Assembly: GCA_003225055.1 (NCBI GenBank)
Contig: QIAU01000123.1
Coordinates: 50,353 to 114,352, forward strand
Origin: Acidobacteriota bacterium
GTDB lineage: Bacteria; Acidobacteriota; Terriglobia; Terriglobales; Acidobacteriaceae
Direction of reading: 5' to 3'
DNA: 64,000 nucleotides
Notes under the pieces: model-generated
What the model was told of the DNA's origin: nothing
The model's database searches: none
The model's input: only the letters and a program-made list of their open reading frames with translations
Program-made: the position numbers and the translations under genes
In this document: positions 9,098-17,700 of the stretch, piece by piece
Layout of the letters: each line of letters starts with the position of its first letter
Position numbering within the stretch: the first letter of the stretch is position 1

Positions 9098-10150
9098 TTA
9101 GGAGTAGATTACTTTGCGATCGCCCTTAACTACGCGCCCGACGGTGTAGGACTTCTCTCCGGCTCGCTCCAGAACAGTCTGGGCTTTCTTAAACTTTTTG
9201 GCGGGAACCACCAGCAACAAACCCATCCCCATGTTGAAGGTGCGGAGCATCTCGTCTTGGGGGACATTGCCTATTTTTTGCATGTGCTCGAAGATGGGGA
9301 GTACCGGCCAGGAACCGAACTCAATGGCCGCTGCCATGCCACGAGGCAGGACTCGCGGCAGGTTTTCGGTGATGCCACCGCCAGTAATATGAGCCATCGC
9401 CGTCACACAGTCGCCATCAATGAGTTTTCGCAGGACCGGCCAGTAGCTTCTGTGAGGGCGCATGAGTTCATTGCCCACTTTGCCCTTGAGTTCATTCACG
9501 TAGGTATCTGCTGTGTAGCGAGCTACCTCAAAAAGGAGTTTGCGAGCCAGCGAGTAGCCATTGGTGTGCAGGCCATTGGAAGATAACCCGAGCACGATGT
9601 CGCCAATCTGGACGTTCTTGCCGTTTACAATGCGCTCGCGCTCCACCACTCCCACGATGAAGCCGGCAAGATCGTACTCGCCTTCGGGATAGAAACCGGG
9701 CATCTCGGCAGTCTCGCCACCGATGAGGGCGCAGCCGTTGTGTTTGCAGGCTTCGGCAATGCCTTCGACGACCTTTTCGGCAATCTCCGGTTCCAGCTTG
9801 CCCATAGCCAGGTAGTCCATAAAAAACAGGGGGGCGGCGCCTTGCACGGCGATGTCGTTGACGCAGTGGTTGACCAGGTCCCCGCCCACGGTGTGGTGAA
9901 CGTTCATCTCAAACGCCACCTTGAGCTTCGTCCCCACACCATCGACGCTCGAAACCAGCACCGGATCCTGGTACTTCAGCGGGATCGAGAACATGCCTCC
10001 AAAGCCGCCAATCTCGCTCAGGACGCTTTTCGTGAAGGTCTTGTGGGCCAAGTATTTAATGCGTTGCTTGGTGCGATTCGCGCGATCGATGTTTACGCCG
10101 GCGTCGGCATAGATGATGGCGGCGGTCTTCGGCATGGGGTCTTGGGCCAC
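9098..10150 (-). CDS. purM: Phosphoribosylformylglycinamidine cyclo-ligase (AIR synthetase)
   Basis: An ATP-dependent enzyme that closes FGAM to AIR, the fifth step of purine synthesis. Family signatures are present: YADAGVNID near the start, SSVDGVGTKLKVA, DYLAMGKLEPE, ALIGGETAEMPGFY and HITGGGITENLPRVLP. The 350-aa length is normal. It is upstream of purN in a probable two-gene unit. An in-frame second Met lies at codon 6, so the start could be five codons shorter. Confidence 0.96.
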   Translation of the reverse strand: MAQDPMPKTAAIIYADAGVNIDRANRTKQRIKYLAHKTFTKSVLSEIGGFGGMFSIPLKYQDPVLVSSVDGVGTKLKVAFEMNVHHTVGGDLVNHCVNDIAVQGAAPLFFMDYLAMGKLEPEIAEKVVEGIAEACKHNGCALIGGETAEMPGFYPEGEYDLAGFIVGVVERERIVNGKNVQIGDIVLGLSSNGLHTNGYSLARKLLFEVARYTADTYVNELKGKVGNELMRPHRSYWPVLRKLIDGDCVTAMAHITGGGITENLPRVLPRGMAAAIEFGSWPVLPIFEHMQKIGNVPQDEMLRTFNMGMGLLLVVPAKKFKKAQTVLERAGEKSYTVGRVVKGDRKVIYS

Positions 10151-10341
10151 AGTTTAATGATAAATCGGGAAACTGCTGGGTATTTCCTCGAACGGGGAAA
10201 GTTCAAGAGCGGCTCATTGTAGCACGATGCCAGCGTGGTACTGGACGGGCGCTGCGGCACTCCGGGCACATGCAACTTGAGCATTCACGCCGAGCTGCGC
10301 TCGGCTGGATGGGCGGGGAGGTCCCTCCATCTCATTCCAAG

Positions 10342-10512
10342 TCAGTGAACGATGTAGGAGGAGAAGTAATAAGCGAGAATGCCGAACAACGCCAGACCCG
10401 AGATCCCATAAATGGTCAGAATCCAAACGTTGCGGCCCTCACGCCGCACGGCAGAGGAAGAGCTGGTATGCGATACGCTTCCGGAGGGATTCCCAATTGG
10501 CCTTTGCTCCAT
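10342..10512 (-). CDS. Small single-pass membrane protein, 56 aa
   Basis: It starts MEQRPIGNPSGSVSH, continues with a polar Ser-rich stretch and RREGRN, and ends with one membrane helix (VWILTIYGISGLALFGILAY) and a short tail. A GGGGG motif sits 6-8 bases before the ATG at 10512. The frame is open further upstream to 10683, but that part has no start signal and reads like noise. The protein is unnamed; the sharp helix and ribosome site make it a plausible real gene. Confidence 0.6.
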   Translation of the reverse strand: MEQRPIGNPSGSVSHTSSSSAVRREGRNVWILTIYGISGLALFGILAYYFSSYIVH

Positions 10513-10684
10513 GATAAACCCCCTAGCATTTCTGGATTCGCGAGGTTGCCAGACACCAGACGCGGGAGGCAATGCAGCCCGGGTCCGGTGATCACCCCAC
10601 GCTGCCTGGAAAGGCAGCTTTAATGGCGCGGATTTTACTACGGTTTGGCGCGCGAACAGCAGAAATAATCCTGTAATCCGCAAT

Positions 10685-10713
10685 ACAAAAACCCCGGCCA
10701 GAGTGGGCCGGGG
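10685..10713 (-). terminator. Intrinsic terminator of the Lys/Glu-rich small gene
   Basis: Read on the minus strand, a perfect 8-bp stem (CCCCGGCC / GGCCGGGG, 10713-10706 with 10699-10692) with a 6-base loop is followed by TTTTTG. It lies 29 bases after the stop of the gene at 10742-10939. Confidence 0.85.
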
Positions 10714-10741
10714 TCCTCGCGAAGCTTCGACTTGAGAGGGA

Positions 10742-10939
10742 TTACTTCGCTTCTTCCTTCTTCTCTTCCTTCTTCTCCTCTTTCTTTTCCTTCTTAGCCT
10801 TCTTCTTGGCGGCCTTCTTCTCGGCTTTGGCTTCCTTCTTAGTGTCGTCGGTCTTGGCAGCGTCGCCTTGGGCGAACGTCACTGACGACAATGAGAAGGC
10901 CAGGGCAACCGCAAACAACAGCGTAAGCAGCTTCTTCAT
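10742..10939 (-). CDS. Secreted Lys/Glu-rich low-complexity protein, 65 aa
   Basis: A clear signal peptide (MKKLLTLLFAVALAFSLSSV, cleavage near TFA-QG) is followed by about 40 residues that are nearly all Lys, Glu, Asp and Ala, with KKE/EEK repeats. The mature part should be a highly charged helix or disordered. AAGGAG lies about 12 bases before the ATG and a good terminator follows, so it is a complete single-gene unit. No enzyme function is expected. A periplasmic polyelectrolyte or surface role is only a guess. Confidence 0.75.
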   Translation of the reverse strand: MKKLLTLLFAVALAFSLSSVTFAQGDAAKTDDTKKEAKAEKKAAKKKAKKEKKEEKKEEKKEEAK

Positions 10940-11323
10940 AGTCCTTATCGCTCCTTAGTGGATATTGAATTGTCTTCAGGACGCACTGCCGCTTGGGATG
11001 CTTTTAGCAGACCAGTGTCCCGGATGGGCGAGCATTGTAGACCAGAGTACCCGTTTGACCAAGCACAAAATGTGGGCACAAAATGTGGGCCCTGGGAGTT
11101 TGGTTTTGGGTCTGGGTGAGAACTCGGTGTTTACCCTTACATGGGTTCGCGGGACATTAAGCAATTTCCGCGTGCAAATCATTGCGGGGGTGAGGCGAGC
11201 GTGTCCAGGGTCACAGCAGTGAGTATCAGCGTGAGAGTAAGCTTTTGGTTTTATGAGCACGACTACTAAACCTGCCAGCCAGCCGGGAAAATCAAGCAGA
11301 CTCACGACCGCGCGCACGATGTA
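10940..11323. other. Intergenic region with a 13-base tandem duplication
   Basis: Holds the upstream region of the minus-strand gene ending at 10939. It also has an exact tandem copy of GCACAAAATGTGG (11063-11075 and 11076-11088). The last 50 or so bases may be decayed 5' sequence of the GNAT fragment that follows. No other gene was recognised. Confidence 0.45.
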
Positions 11324-11635
11324 TTGCGCAGCGAGGGGCATCCTGAGGATGCAAGCGGGGCGCCGCAGATCATAGCAGTGGGTCGCATGAGTAAGCTGCA
11401 CCGGCGCGACGAGGCCGAGTTGGCGGTGCTCATCCATGACGGATTCCAGCACCTGGGGCTGGGTACAGAATTGTACCGTCGGCTCATTGCGGTGGCTCGC
11501 GATGAGAAATTGCGGCGGCTGCGCTCGACGGTGCTGTCGGAGAACCACGCGATGCTCGCCATCTGCCAGAAGCTCGGTTTCCGTTTGCACGCTCACATGG
11601 AGGATCGGACCATAAGGGCCGAGCTGGACTTGTGA
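11324..11635 (+). pseudogene. Truncated GNAT acetyltransferase
   Basis: The last two thirds of a GNAT domain are clear: IIAVGRMSKLH (beta strand 4), AELAVLIHDGFQHLGLGTEL with the acetyl-CoA loop, RRLIAVARDEKLRRL, then ENHAMLAICQKLGFRLH. The usual N-terminal strand and helices are absent. The frame has a TAA about 60 bases upstream of the listed start, with no good start codon or ribosome site between. It therefore looks like a 5'-truncated remnant, although a short functional protein from the TTG at 11324 cannot be excluded. The closest relatives I know are GNAT domains attached to acyl-CoA synthetases. Confidence 0.55.
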
Positions 11636-11720
11636 GGCCGATTCCCGGGCCTTCGCAAGCGGTCCCGAACTGCACCGAGCTGGTTTCATCAATGGTATCG
11701 CCGCTCTCCAGAGTACCTCA

Positions 11721-11958
11721 GCGGCTAAAGCCGGTTCCTAAAGGGAATGAGTTGTGTAGGACCAAAGGCCCTGCTCCACCCTTCTCGAGTACATAGCTCG
11801 GTGCTGGTTGACAGATTCGCATTGCGTGTCACAAATCAAAACCGCGGCAACTCCTGGTTTGGGCCCAGAGACAGGATTAGGACCAGCTCCAGTGGGGTGG
11901 CGGAGGGGTCTTCGGCTTCTGCATTCTCAAGCCAACAATGGGAACCGGCTTTAGCCGC
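11721..11958. repeat. Possible small inverted-repeat element (MITE-like)
   Basis: GCGGCTAAAGCCGGTTCC at 11721-11738 is the exact reverse complement of GGAACCGGCTTTAGCCGC at 11941-11958. The element spans 238 bases and encodes no recognisable protein. Each arm itself contains the small palindrome GGCTAAAGCC or its complement. No target-site duplication was recognised at the outer ends. Confidence 0.5.
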
Positions 11959-12062
11959 AGCTAGCCTAGCTTTAGCCTAATGACAACTAGCCGGGTTGTG
12001 CATGATCCCTGGCCCACAACCGCGGAGCGCGCGCATAGATCGACGCGCAGCGCGATCTTCTC

Positions 12063-12082
12063 CGCGGGCAGGAGCGCCCGCG
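12063..12082. repeat. REP-like palindrome, copy 2
   Basis: CGCGGGC (12063-12069) and GCCCGCG (12076-12082) flank AGGAGC, followed by CCACAC. It shares its layout, AGGAG core and CACAC flank with the palindrome at 187-208. Confidence 0.5.
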
Positions 12083-12171
12083 CCACACACTACTTGCAAA
12101 GTCAATTCCTGATCCATTCGATATAATGCCTGCCGCAAAATATCGTTGCACGACAAGATCGGGAGGTGGAG

Positions 12172-13818
12172 ATGCGTTCTTTTTGTCTGCTGTCCCTTCT
12201 GGTAGTCGCACTGCTGAGGGGTGGGCTTGGTCAGCAACCAGACTCCTCCCAGGCCAAGAATGAGAAGACCAAGAGTGAGCAACCCCGGACAGCCGAGAGA
12301 AAGACGCCGGAAACAGCACCGGCGCGTGAAGAGAAGAAGCCGGAAACCGAAAAAGCAGAACCGGAGGACAAGGAGAAGGAAGAACATTATGATGTTACGG
12401 AAATCCCGCCCGTGACTACACACCATCAGGTCACGGTCGAAGGCAAGCTTCTGAAGTACACGGCGACGGGCGGGCGGCTGCCGATCAAGCGCGCTGACGG
12501 GAAAATCGAGGCCGAGATGTTCTTTGTGGCCTACACCCTGGATGGGCAGGATGTAAGCAAGCGCCCCTTGACCTTCGCATTCAACGGCGGGCCTGGATCG
12601 GCGTCGATCTGGTTACACATGGGGGCGCTCGGTCCGAAACGAGTCGTTCTGAAACCGGATGGCTTCATGCCGGCAGCGCCTTACCGGATGGAAGACAACG
12701 CTCATTCCGCTCTTGATCGTACCGATCTGGTGCTGGTGGATGCCATTGGAACGGGATTCAGCCGTGCCGCTAATGCGGAATTATCGAAGAAGTACTGGGG
12801 CGTGAAAGGGGACATCGAGGCCTTTGGCGAATTTATCCGACTGTATCTGACGCGCTATCAGCGCTGGGCGTCCCCGCTTTATTTGCTGGGCGAAAGTTAC
12901 GGCACCACGCGGGCGGCTGGGGTGGCTGGATACCTGACCGAGCATGGCATTTCCTTCAACGGGATTGTCCTGCTGTCCATGGTTTTGAACTTCGAGACGC
13001 TGGTATTTGCGAAGACGAATGATCTGCCGTACGTTCTCATCCTGCCCTCGTACACGATGATTGCGGCGTATCACAAGAAGCTGGCGCGGGAACTAACGCA
13101 GGATCTGGCCAAGACGCGACTGGAGGCAGAGAAGTGGGCATCGACAGAGTACAAGCAGGCATTGGATAAGGGCGATGCGCTGAGTCCGCAAGAACGGCAA
13201 GCGGTCATTGATCAGATGGCGCGGTACACCGGGCTGAGCAAAGAGGTGATCGATGAGGCTAACTTGCGGATCAACGTGCGCGAGTTCACACATTATCTTT
13301 TAATTGATCAGAAGCTGCGGGTCGGGCGTTTGGACGGCCGCTTTACCGGGCCGGATCCCGAGGGATTGATGGACACACCTTTCCATGATCCGACCGGGTC
13401 GGCGACTCTGCCTCCGTATACGTCGGTGTTCAACAACTACGTGCGCACGGAGCTGGGGTACAAGTCGGACATGCCTTATAACGTGTTTGCGTTTCAGGCC
13501 GGTTCGGGATTTTCCAAATGGGAATGGGGATCGGCAATCCAGGGGTTTCCGGACACCGCGTCGGCTCTGCGGGAGGCGATCACCAAGAATCCATACTTGA
13601 AAGTGCTGATCATGGAAGGCTATTACGATCTGGCCACTCCCTTCTATGCGGCCGATTACACGATCCAGCACCTCGATCTGCCGGCCGACTATCGCAAAAA
13701 CATTTCATATGCCACTTACGATTCGGGGCACATGGTCTATTTGCATACGCCGTCCTTGAGGAAGTTCAAGCGGGATCTGGTCAGCTTTATTGATACGTCC
13801 ATGGGCGAGGGACAATAA
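12172..13818 (+). CDS. Exported serine carboxypeptidase-like protein (peptidase S10)
   Basis: An alpha/beta-hydrolase of the S10 family, expected to cleave C-terminal residues outside the cytoplasm. The catalytic triad is visible: Ser in GESYGTTRA (about residue 240), Asp in GYYDLATPF (about 483) and His in DSGHMVYL (about 520). The oxyanion segment FNGGPGSAS is present. The start ATG at 12172 has GGGAGG 5 bases upstream and opens a signal peptide (MRSFCLLSLLVVALL, cleavage near GLG-QQ). A Lys/Glu/Pro-rich linker of about 50 residues precedes the catalytic domain. The length is 548 aa. An in-frame GTG two codons upstream overlaps the ribosome site and is less likely. Confidence 0.93.
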   Translation: MRSFCLLSLLVVALLRGGLGQQPDSSQAKNEKTKSEQPRTAERKTPETAPAREEKKPETEKAEPEDKEKEEHYDVTEIPPVTTHHQVTVEGKLLKYTATGGRLPIKRADGKIEAEMFFVAYTLDGQDVSKRPLTFAFNGGPGSASIWLHMGALGPKRVVLKPDGFMPAAPYRMEDNAHSALDRTDLVLVDAIGTGFSRAANAELSKKYWGVKGDIEAFGEFIRLYLTRYQRWASPLYLLGESYGTTRAAGVAGYLTEHGISFNGIVLLSMVLNFETLVFAKTNDLPYVLILPSYTMIAAYHKKLARELTQDLAKTRLEAEKWASTEYKQALDKGDALSPQERQAVIDQMARYTGLSKEVIDEANLRINVREFTHYLLIDQKLRVGRLDGRFTGPDPEGLMDTPFHDPTGSATLPPYTSVFNNYVRTELGYKSDMPYNVFAFQAGSGFSKWEWGSAIQGFPDTASALREAITKNPYLKVLIMEGYYDLATPFYAADYTIQHLDLPADYRKNISYATYDSGHMVYLHTPSLRKFKRDLVSFIDTSMGEGQ

Positions 13819-13948
13819 GGTCACCGGGTTTCGATGTCATGCTGAGCGGCTTTGAGCCGCCAAGCATGGGCGTGCAGAAGCGAGAAGCGTTGCCAGTGCA
13901 CGCGAGGTCCTCACCGGCTTACGCCGGTTCAGGACGGCCACATACTCT

Positions 13949-13978
13949 TAAGTAGTCATCAAGTAAGTAGTCATCAAG
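13949..13978. repeat. 15-base tandem duplication
   Basis: TAAGTAGTCATCAAG occurs twice in immediate tandem (13949-13963 and 13964-13978), 28 bases upstream of the OsmC-like start. It may separate promoter and ribosome site; no function is known. Confidence 0.7.
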
Positions 13979-14006
13979 CATTTCTCCCTGGCAGCAGGAG
14001 GCCGCC

Positions 14007-14492
14007 ATGCCCGACGTCGTTTACACCTCGAAAGCGCGGATCGAGCGGCTGAAAGGTCCGCTGCGTCTAGCCTATCTGCCCGGCGAGTCGCAGCCGGTTA
14101 CCTTCAGCGTTCACGGCGCGATTGCTGAGCACTATAAAGTCGATCCTGCCACGCTCGGCGAATCTCACGCCTCCACACTCGACTACGTGATAGCCGCAGC
14201 CGCCGGTTGAATGATGGGCACCTTCGGAGGTGCGCTGGAGGCGCGCCACATCGACGCCAGCCATGGTCGACTCACCGCGGAATGCGTGGGAGAGGTAGAA
14301 AAGGAAGAGGGCGTACTCGTCGTCCGGCGCATTCACGTTGACCTGAGACTGGTTGCCTCGGAGGAGGTCCGCGAAACGGTCGAGCGAGTCCATGGCCTGT
14401 ACGCCATGCGCTGCCCGCTGTATCGCACCTTGCACAACGCCATTCAGCTCACCTCTTCTTACACCCTGGTGGTTCCGGGAGCGGATTCTTGA
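14007..14492 (+). CDS. OsmC-family peroxiredoxin with in-frame TGA at the catalytic position (candidate selenoprotein)
   Basis: OsmC/Ohr proteins reduce organic or inorganic hydroperoxides with two cysteines. Two adjacent ORFs in one frame, joined at the TGA at 14208-14210, rebuild a normal 161-aa OsmC protein. The N-terminal part ends STLDYVIAAAAG; after the TGA it continues MMGTFGGALEARHI, where relatives have a Cys at the head of the long helix. The second redox residue, Cys136 in MRCPLYRTL, is intact. AGGAGG sits 5 bases before the ATG at 14007, so the 5' end is functional. A 6-bp hairpin (GCACCT/AGGTGC, 14218-14233) follows the TGA by 7 bases. Either UGA encodes Sec68, as in some OsmC-like selenoproteins known from metagenomes, or this is a Cys-to-stop change. 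No sel gene is in the window. Confidence 0.65.
14218..14233 (+). promoter_or_regulatory. Possible bacterial SECIS-like hairpin
   Basis: GCACCT, loop TCGG, AGGTGC: a perfect 6-bp stem starting 7 bases after the in-frame TGA, with the loop 14-17 bases after it. Bacterial SECIS elements lie just downstream of the UGA and present a G in the apical loop. Here the G is at loop positions 3-4, not the first two, so the match to the strict consensus is partial. Confidence 0.35.
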
Positions 14493-14782
14493 GCGCCAAC
14501 CCCTTTCTCGAATGAAGGCTGGGCTCGGCACCGCTAAAAACGTGCCCGATCGGGGTGATGCGCATTCCCCAAAGCAGATCCTTGGCTTCGCTCCCGACCG
14601 CAATTTCTTGAATGGGTGAGCCGGCCGTCGCAACGTAACGTGCGGGTGCTAGAGAAAAGCAGGTCCTTCGACTCGCCTTGCCGTTCGCGAGGCGAATGGC
14701 TTCGCTCGCTCGGGATGGAAGAGGGGGCAGAAGTCCCTTGCGCGCTGCAGCAGCTTGGGATACAAACAGCGCAGGGTATTTC

Positions 14783-17700
14783 ATGATTCGGCGTGTCCTC
14801 GCACTTGCTGTTTTCTTGGTGTTGTCGATCTTCGCCGGTGCCCAGAAGCCGGAGGGCAAGCCCTCGGAGAAGTCGGCCGAAAAGCCTGATTACTCGCAGG
14901 AATCGTTTGTCGTCGAGCAGGTGCGTACCAGCTACCGCTTTGAAGACGACGGCACTGGGCGGAAAGAACTTTTTGCCCGGGTCAAAGTGCAGAGCGAAGC
15001 GGGGGTCGGGCAGTGGGGCCAAGTGGTGGTTGGCTACAACTCTGCCAACGAGCGGATCGAGATCCCCTACGTTCGCGTGCACAAATCCGATGGGGGCACG
15101 ATTACTGCCCCGCCCGATGCGGTGCAGGATCTGAGCGCGCCGATCGAGCGTGACGCCCCCGTCTATACCGACTACCGGCAGAAACACATTACGGTTCCGG
15201 GATTGCGGCCTGGCGAGGTGCTCGAGTACGACATCGTGACCATCATCCACACTGCCCTGGCTCCCGGGCAGTTCTGGATGGAGTATGACTTCGATAAGAC
15301 CAGCATCACATTGGACGAGCAGCTTGAGGTCAATATTCCTCGGGAGCGGACGATCAAACTTAAGAACAAGTCGGAATTCGCGCCAAAGGTCAGCGAGGAG
15401 GATGGGCGCAGGATTTATCGCTGGACGAGTTCTCACCTGGTTCGCGAGGACGACGACAAGGACAAAAGCAAGAAGAAGAAGAAGAAGTTGGAGCCGGAAC
15501 CCCCGGCGGTGCAATTAACCACCTTTGGCAGCTGGGAGGAGGTCGGGCGTTGGTATGCGGCGCTGGAGCGCGAGCGACGCATGCCTACGCCAGAAATTCG
15601 CGCCAAGGTCGAAGGCCTGATTAAAGGGCTCGCCTCAGATTCGGACCGAGTCCAGACGCTCTATGATTATGTTTCCACTAACTTCCGTTATGTGAGTTTG
15701 TCGCTGGGCGTGGGCCGCTATCAGCCACACAGCGCGGCGGACGTGTTCCACAACCAATACGGCGATTGCAAGGACAAGCACACCCTGCTGGAAGCAATGT
15801 TGGATGCGGCAGGTTACCGGGCTTCGTCGGTGCTGATCAACTCCAGCCGCAAACTGGATCCCGATGTTCCTTCGCCCTCGCAGTTTGATCACGTGATCAG
15901 TCTGCTGCCCGTGGGGAAAGATCAAATCTGGATGGATACGACTCCGGAGGTCGCGCCGTATCGGTTGCTGGCCTTCAATCTGCGCAAGAAACAGGCGCTC
16001 GTCGTGCCTCCGAACGGGGCTGGCCATCTGGTAGAGACGCCTGCCGACCCGCCCGTGCCCAATACGCAGCTGGAAGAGATGGAGGGGAAAGTCAGCGATT
16101 TGGGCAAGCTGACAGTCCACGTGCATTACACGCTGCGCGGCGACACTGAACTTTTACTGCGAGTGATTTTCCGAAAAGTGGCCCGGCAACAATGGGAGCG
16201 GCTCGCGCAAACTATGAGCGCGCTGAGTGGACTGGACGGCGAAGTCAGCGATCTCAAAGCGAGCGATCCGGCAGTCACACGCCAGCCGTTTGAATTGGAG
16301 TACACGGTTGCGAAGGCAAATTACTTCGACTGGTCAAAAAAGAAGTCTGACCTGAATTTGCCCTTGTCGCAATTCCCGCTGGCGGAAGCGGACCAGGACG
16401 ACACTGATCTTGAGCCCGTCAAATTCGGCCCGCCGGGCCAGTACACCTACCGCATCAAGCTGGAACTTCCGGCCAAGTACGCGGCTCACGCTCCCCTGCC
16501 TTTTTCCATGAAGCGGGACTACGCCGAGTACCAGGCGAGCTACAAGCTGGAAGGCAGCACGTTTACCGCAGAGCGCAAGCTCGTTTTGCGAGAGCGCGAA
16601 CTGCCGGCTGAGCGCACCGGAGATTATCTGGCCTTCCGGCGTGCTGTGTTCTCGGACCTGGCGCAGCGGGTTTCGATCGAGAGCACGGTAGCCGGAAGTC
16701 CAGCGCCGCCGCCGAACCTGAAGGCTGACGAGCTGAACGAAAGCGGATACGCGGCGCTCCAGAATGGGAATTATCCGCTGGCTCTTCAACTGTTGAAGCG
16801 AGCGGTCGAAGTCGATCCAAAGCACAAGCTGGCGTGGAACAACCTAGGTAACGCCTACTTGGCCCAACGCGACACCAAAGCGGCGATTCCGGCTTACAAC
16901 AAACAGATTGAAGTCAGTCCGTATGACCAATATGCCTACAACAACCTGGGGCGGGCTTACTGGATGGACCGCAACTATGACGAAGCCGTGAAGGCTTTCC
17001 GCCAGCAGATCGAAGTTAATCCTTTAGATCGGTCGGCTCACGGCAACCTGGGGACCATGTATGCGGAATGGCATAAATATGATGAGGCGGCGGGGGAGTT
17101 GGAGAAGGCAGTGTCGCTCGCGCCTGATGATCCTCTACTGCAGGTTACTTTGGGGGATTCGTACCTCAATCTTGGGCAGGATGAGAAGGCACTGGCGGCC
17201 TTCGATCATGCCGTGGAAATCTCAGCTACGCCGGTGGTGTGGAACAACATCGCTTATCAGCTTTCGTTGAAGAAGGTCCATCTGGATAAGGCGCAGCAAT
17301 ATGCCGAATCAGCCATTGCCGCGACCGCGGCCGCGCTGCGCAATTTGACTCTCGAACAACTCAGCGCGCGGGACCTGGGGCTGGCGCCTTCCCTGGTCGC
17401 CTATTGGGACACACTGGGGTGGATTCATTTTGCTAAAGGCGATCTGGACAAAGCGGAGAAGTACGTCTCGGCAGCCTGGCTCCTGGGACAGCACGGCGAG
17501 GTCGGCGATCACCTCGGCCAGATTTACGAAAAGCGCGGGCGGAAGGAACAAGCGATTCACACTTACGCGCTGGCGATGAGCGGTATCCGGCCAATTCCGG
17601 AAACGCGCGGTCGATTGGCGGCATTGGTGGGCGGCGAAGGCAAGGTCCCTCCCCTGGTCTCGAAATCGAACCAGGAGTTGCAGAACCTACGCACCGTCAA

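Larger units (their letters stand above)
11636..12171. other. Non-coding region with an 18-bp inverted repeat and a REP-like palindrome
   Basis: No supported gene in about 530 bases. A perfect 18-bp inverted repeat (11721-11738 and 11941-11958) brackets about 200 bases, and a hairpin repeat lies at 12063-12082. The S10 peptidase ribosome site GGGAGG (12161-12166) is at its end. A 77-codon ORF between the repeat arms looks spurious. Confidence 0.5.

Noticed and set aside
11747..11980. 77-codon ORF inside the inverted-repeat element
   Set aside because: No ribosome site, and its end is the repeat arm itself; the composition looks non-coding.
14534..15514. 326-codon minus-strand ORF
   Set aside because: Opposite the start of the DUF3857/transglutaminase gene, with a low-complexity Arg/Leu-rich translation; a shadow.
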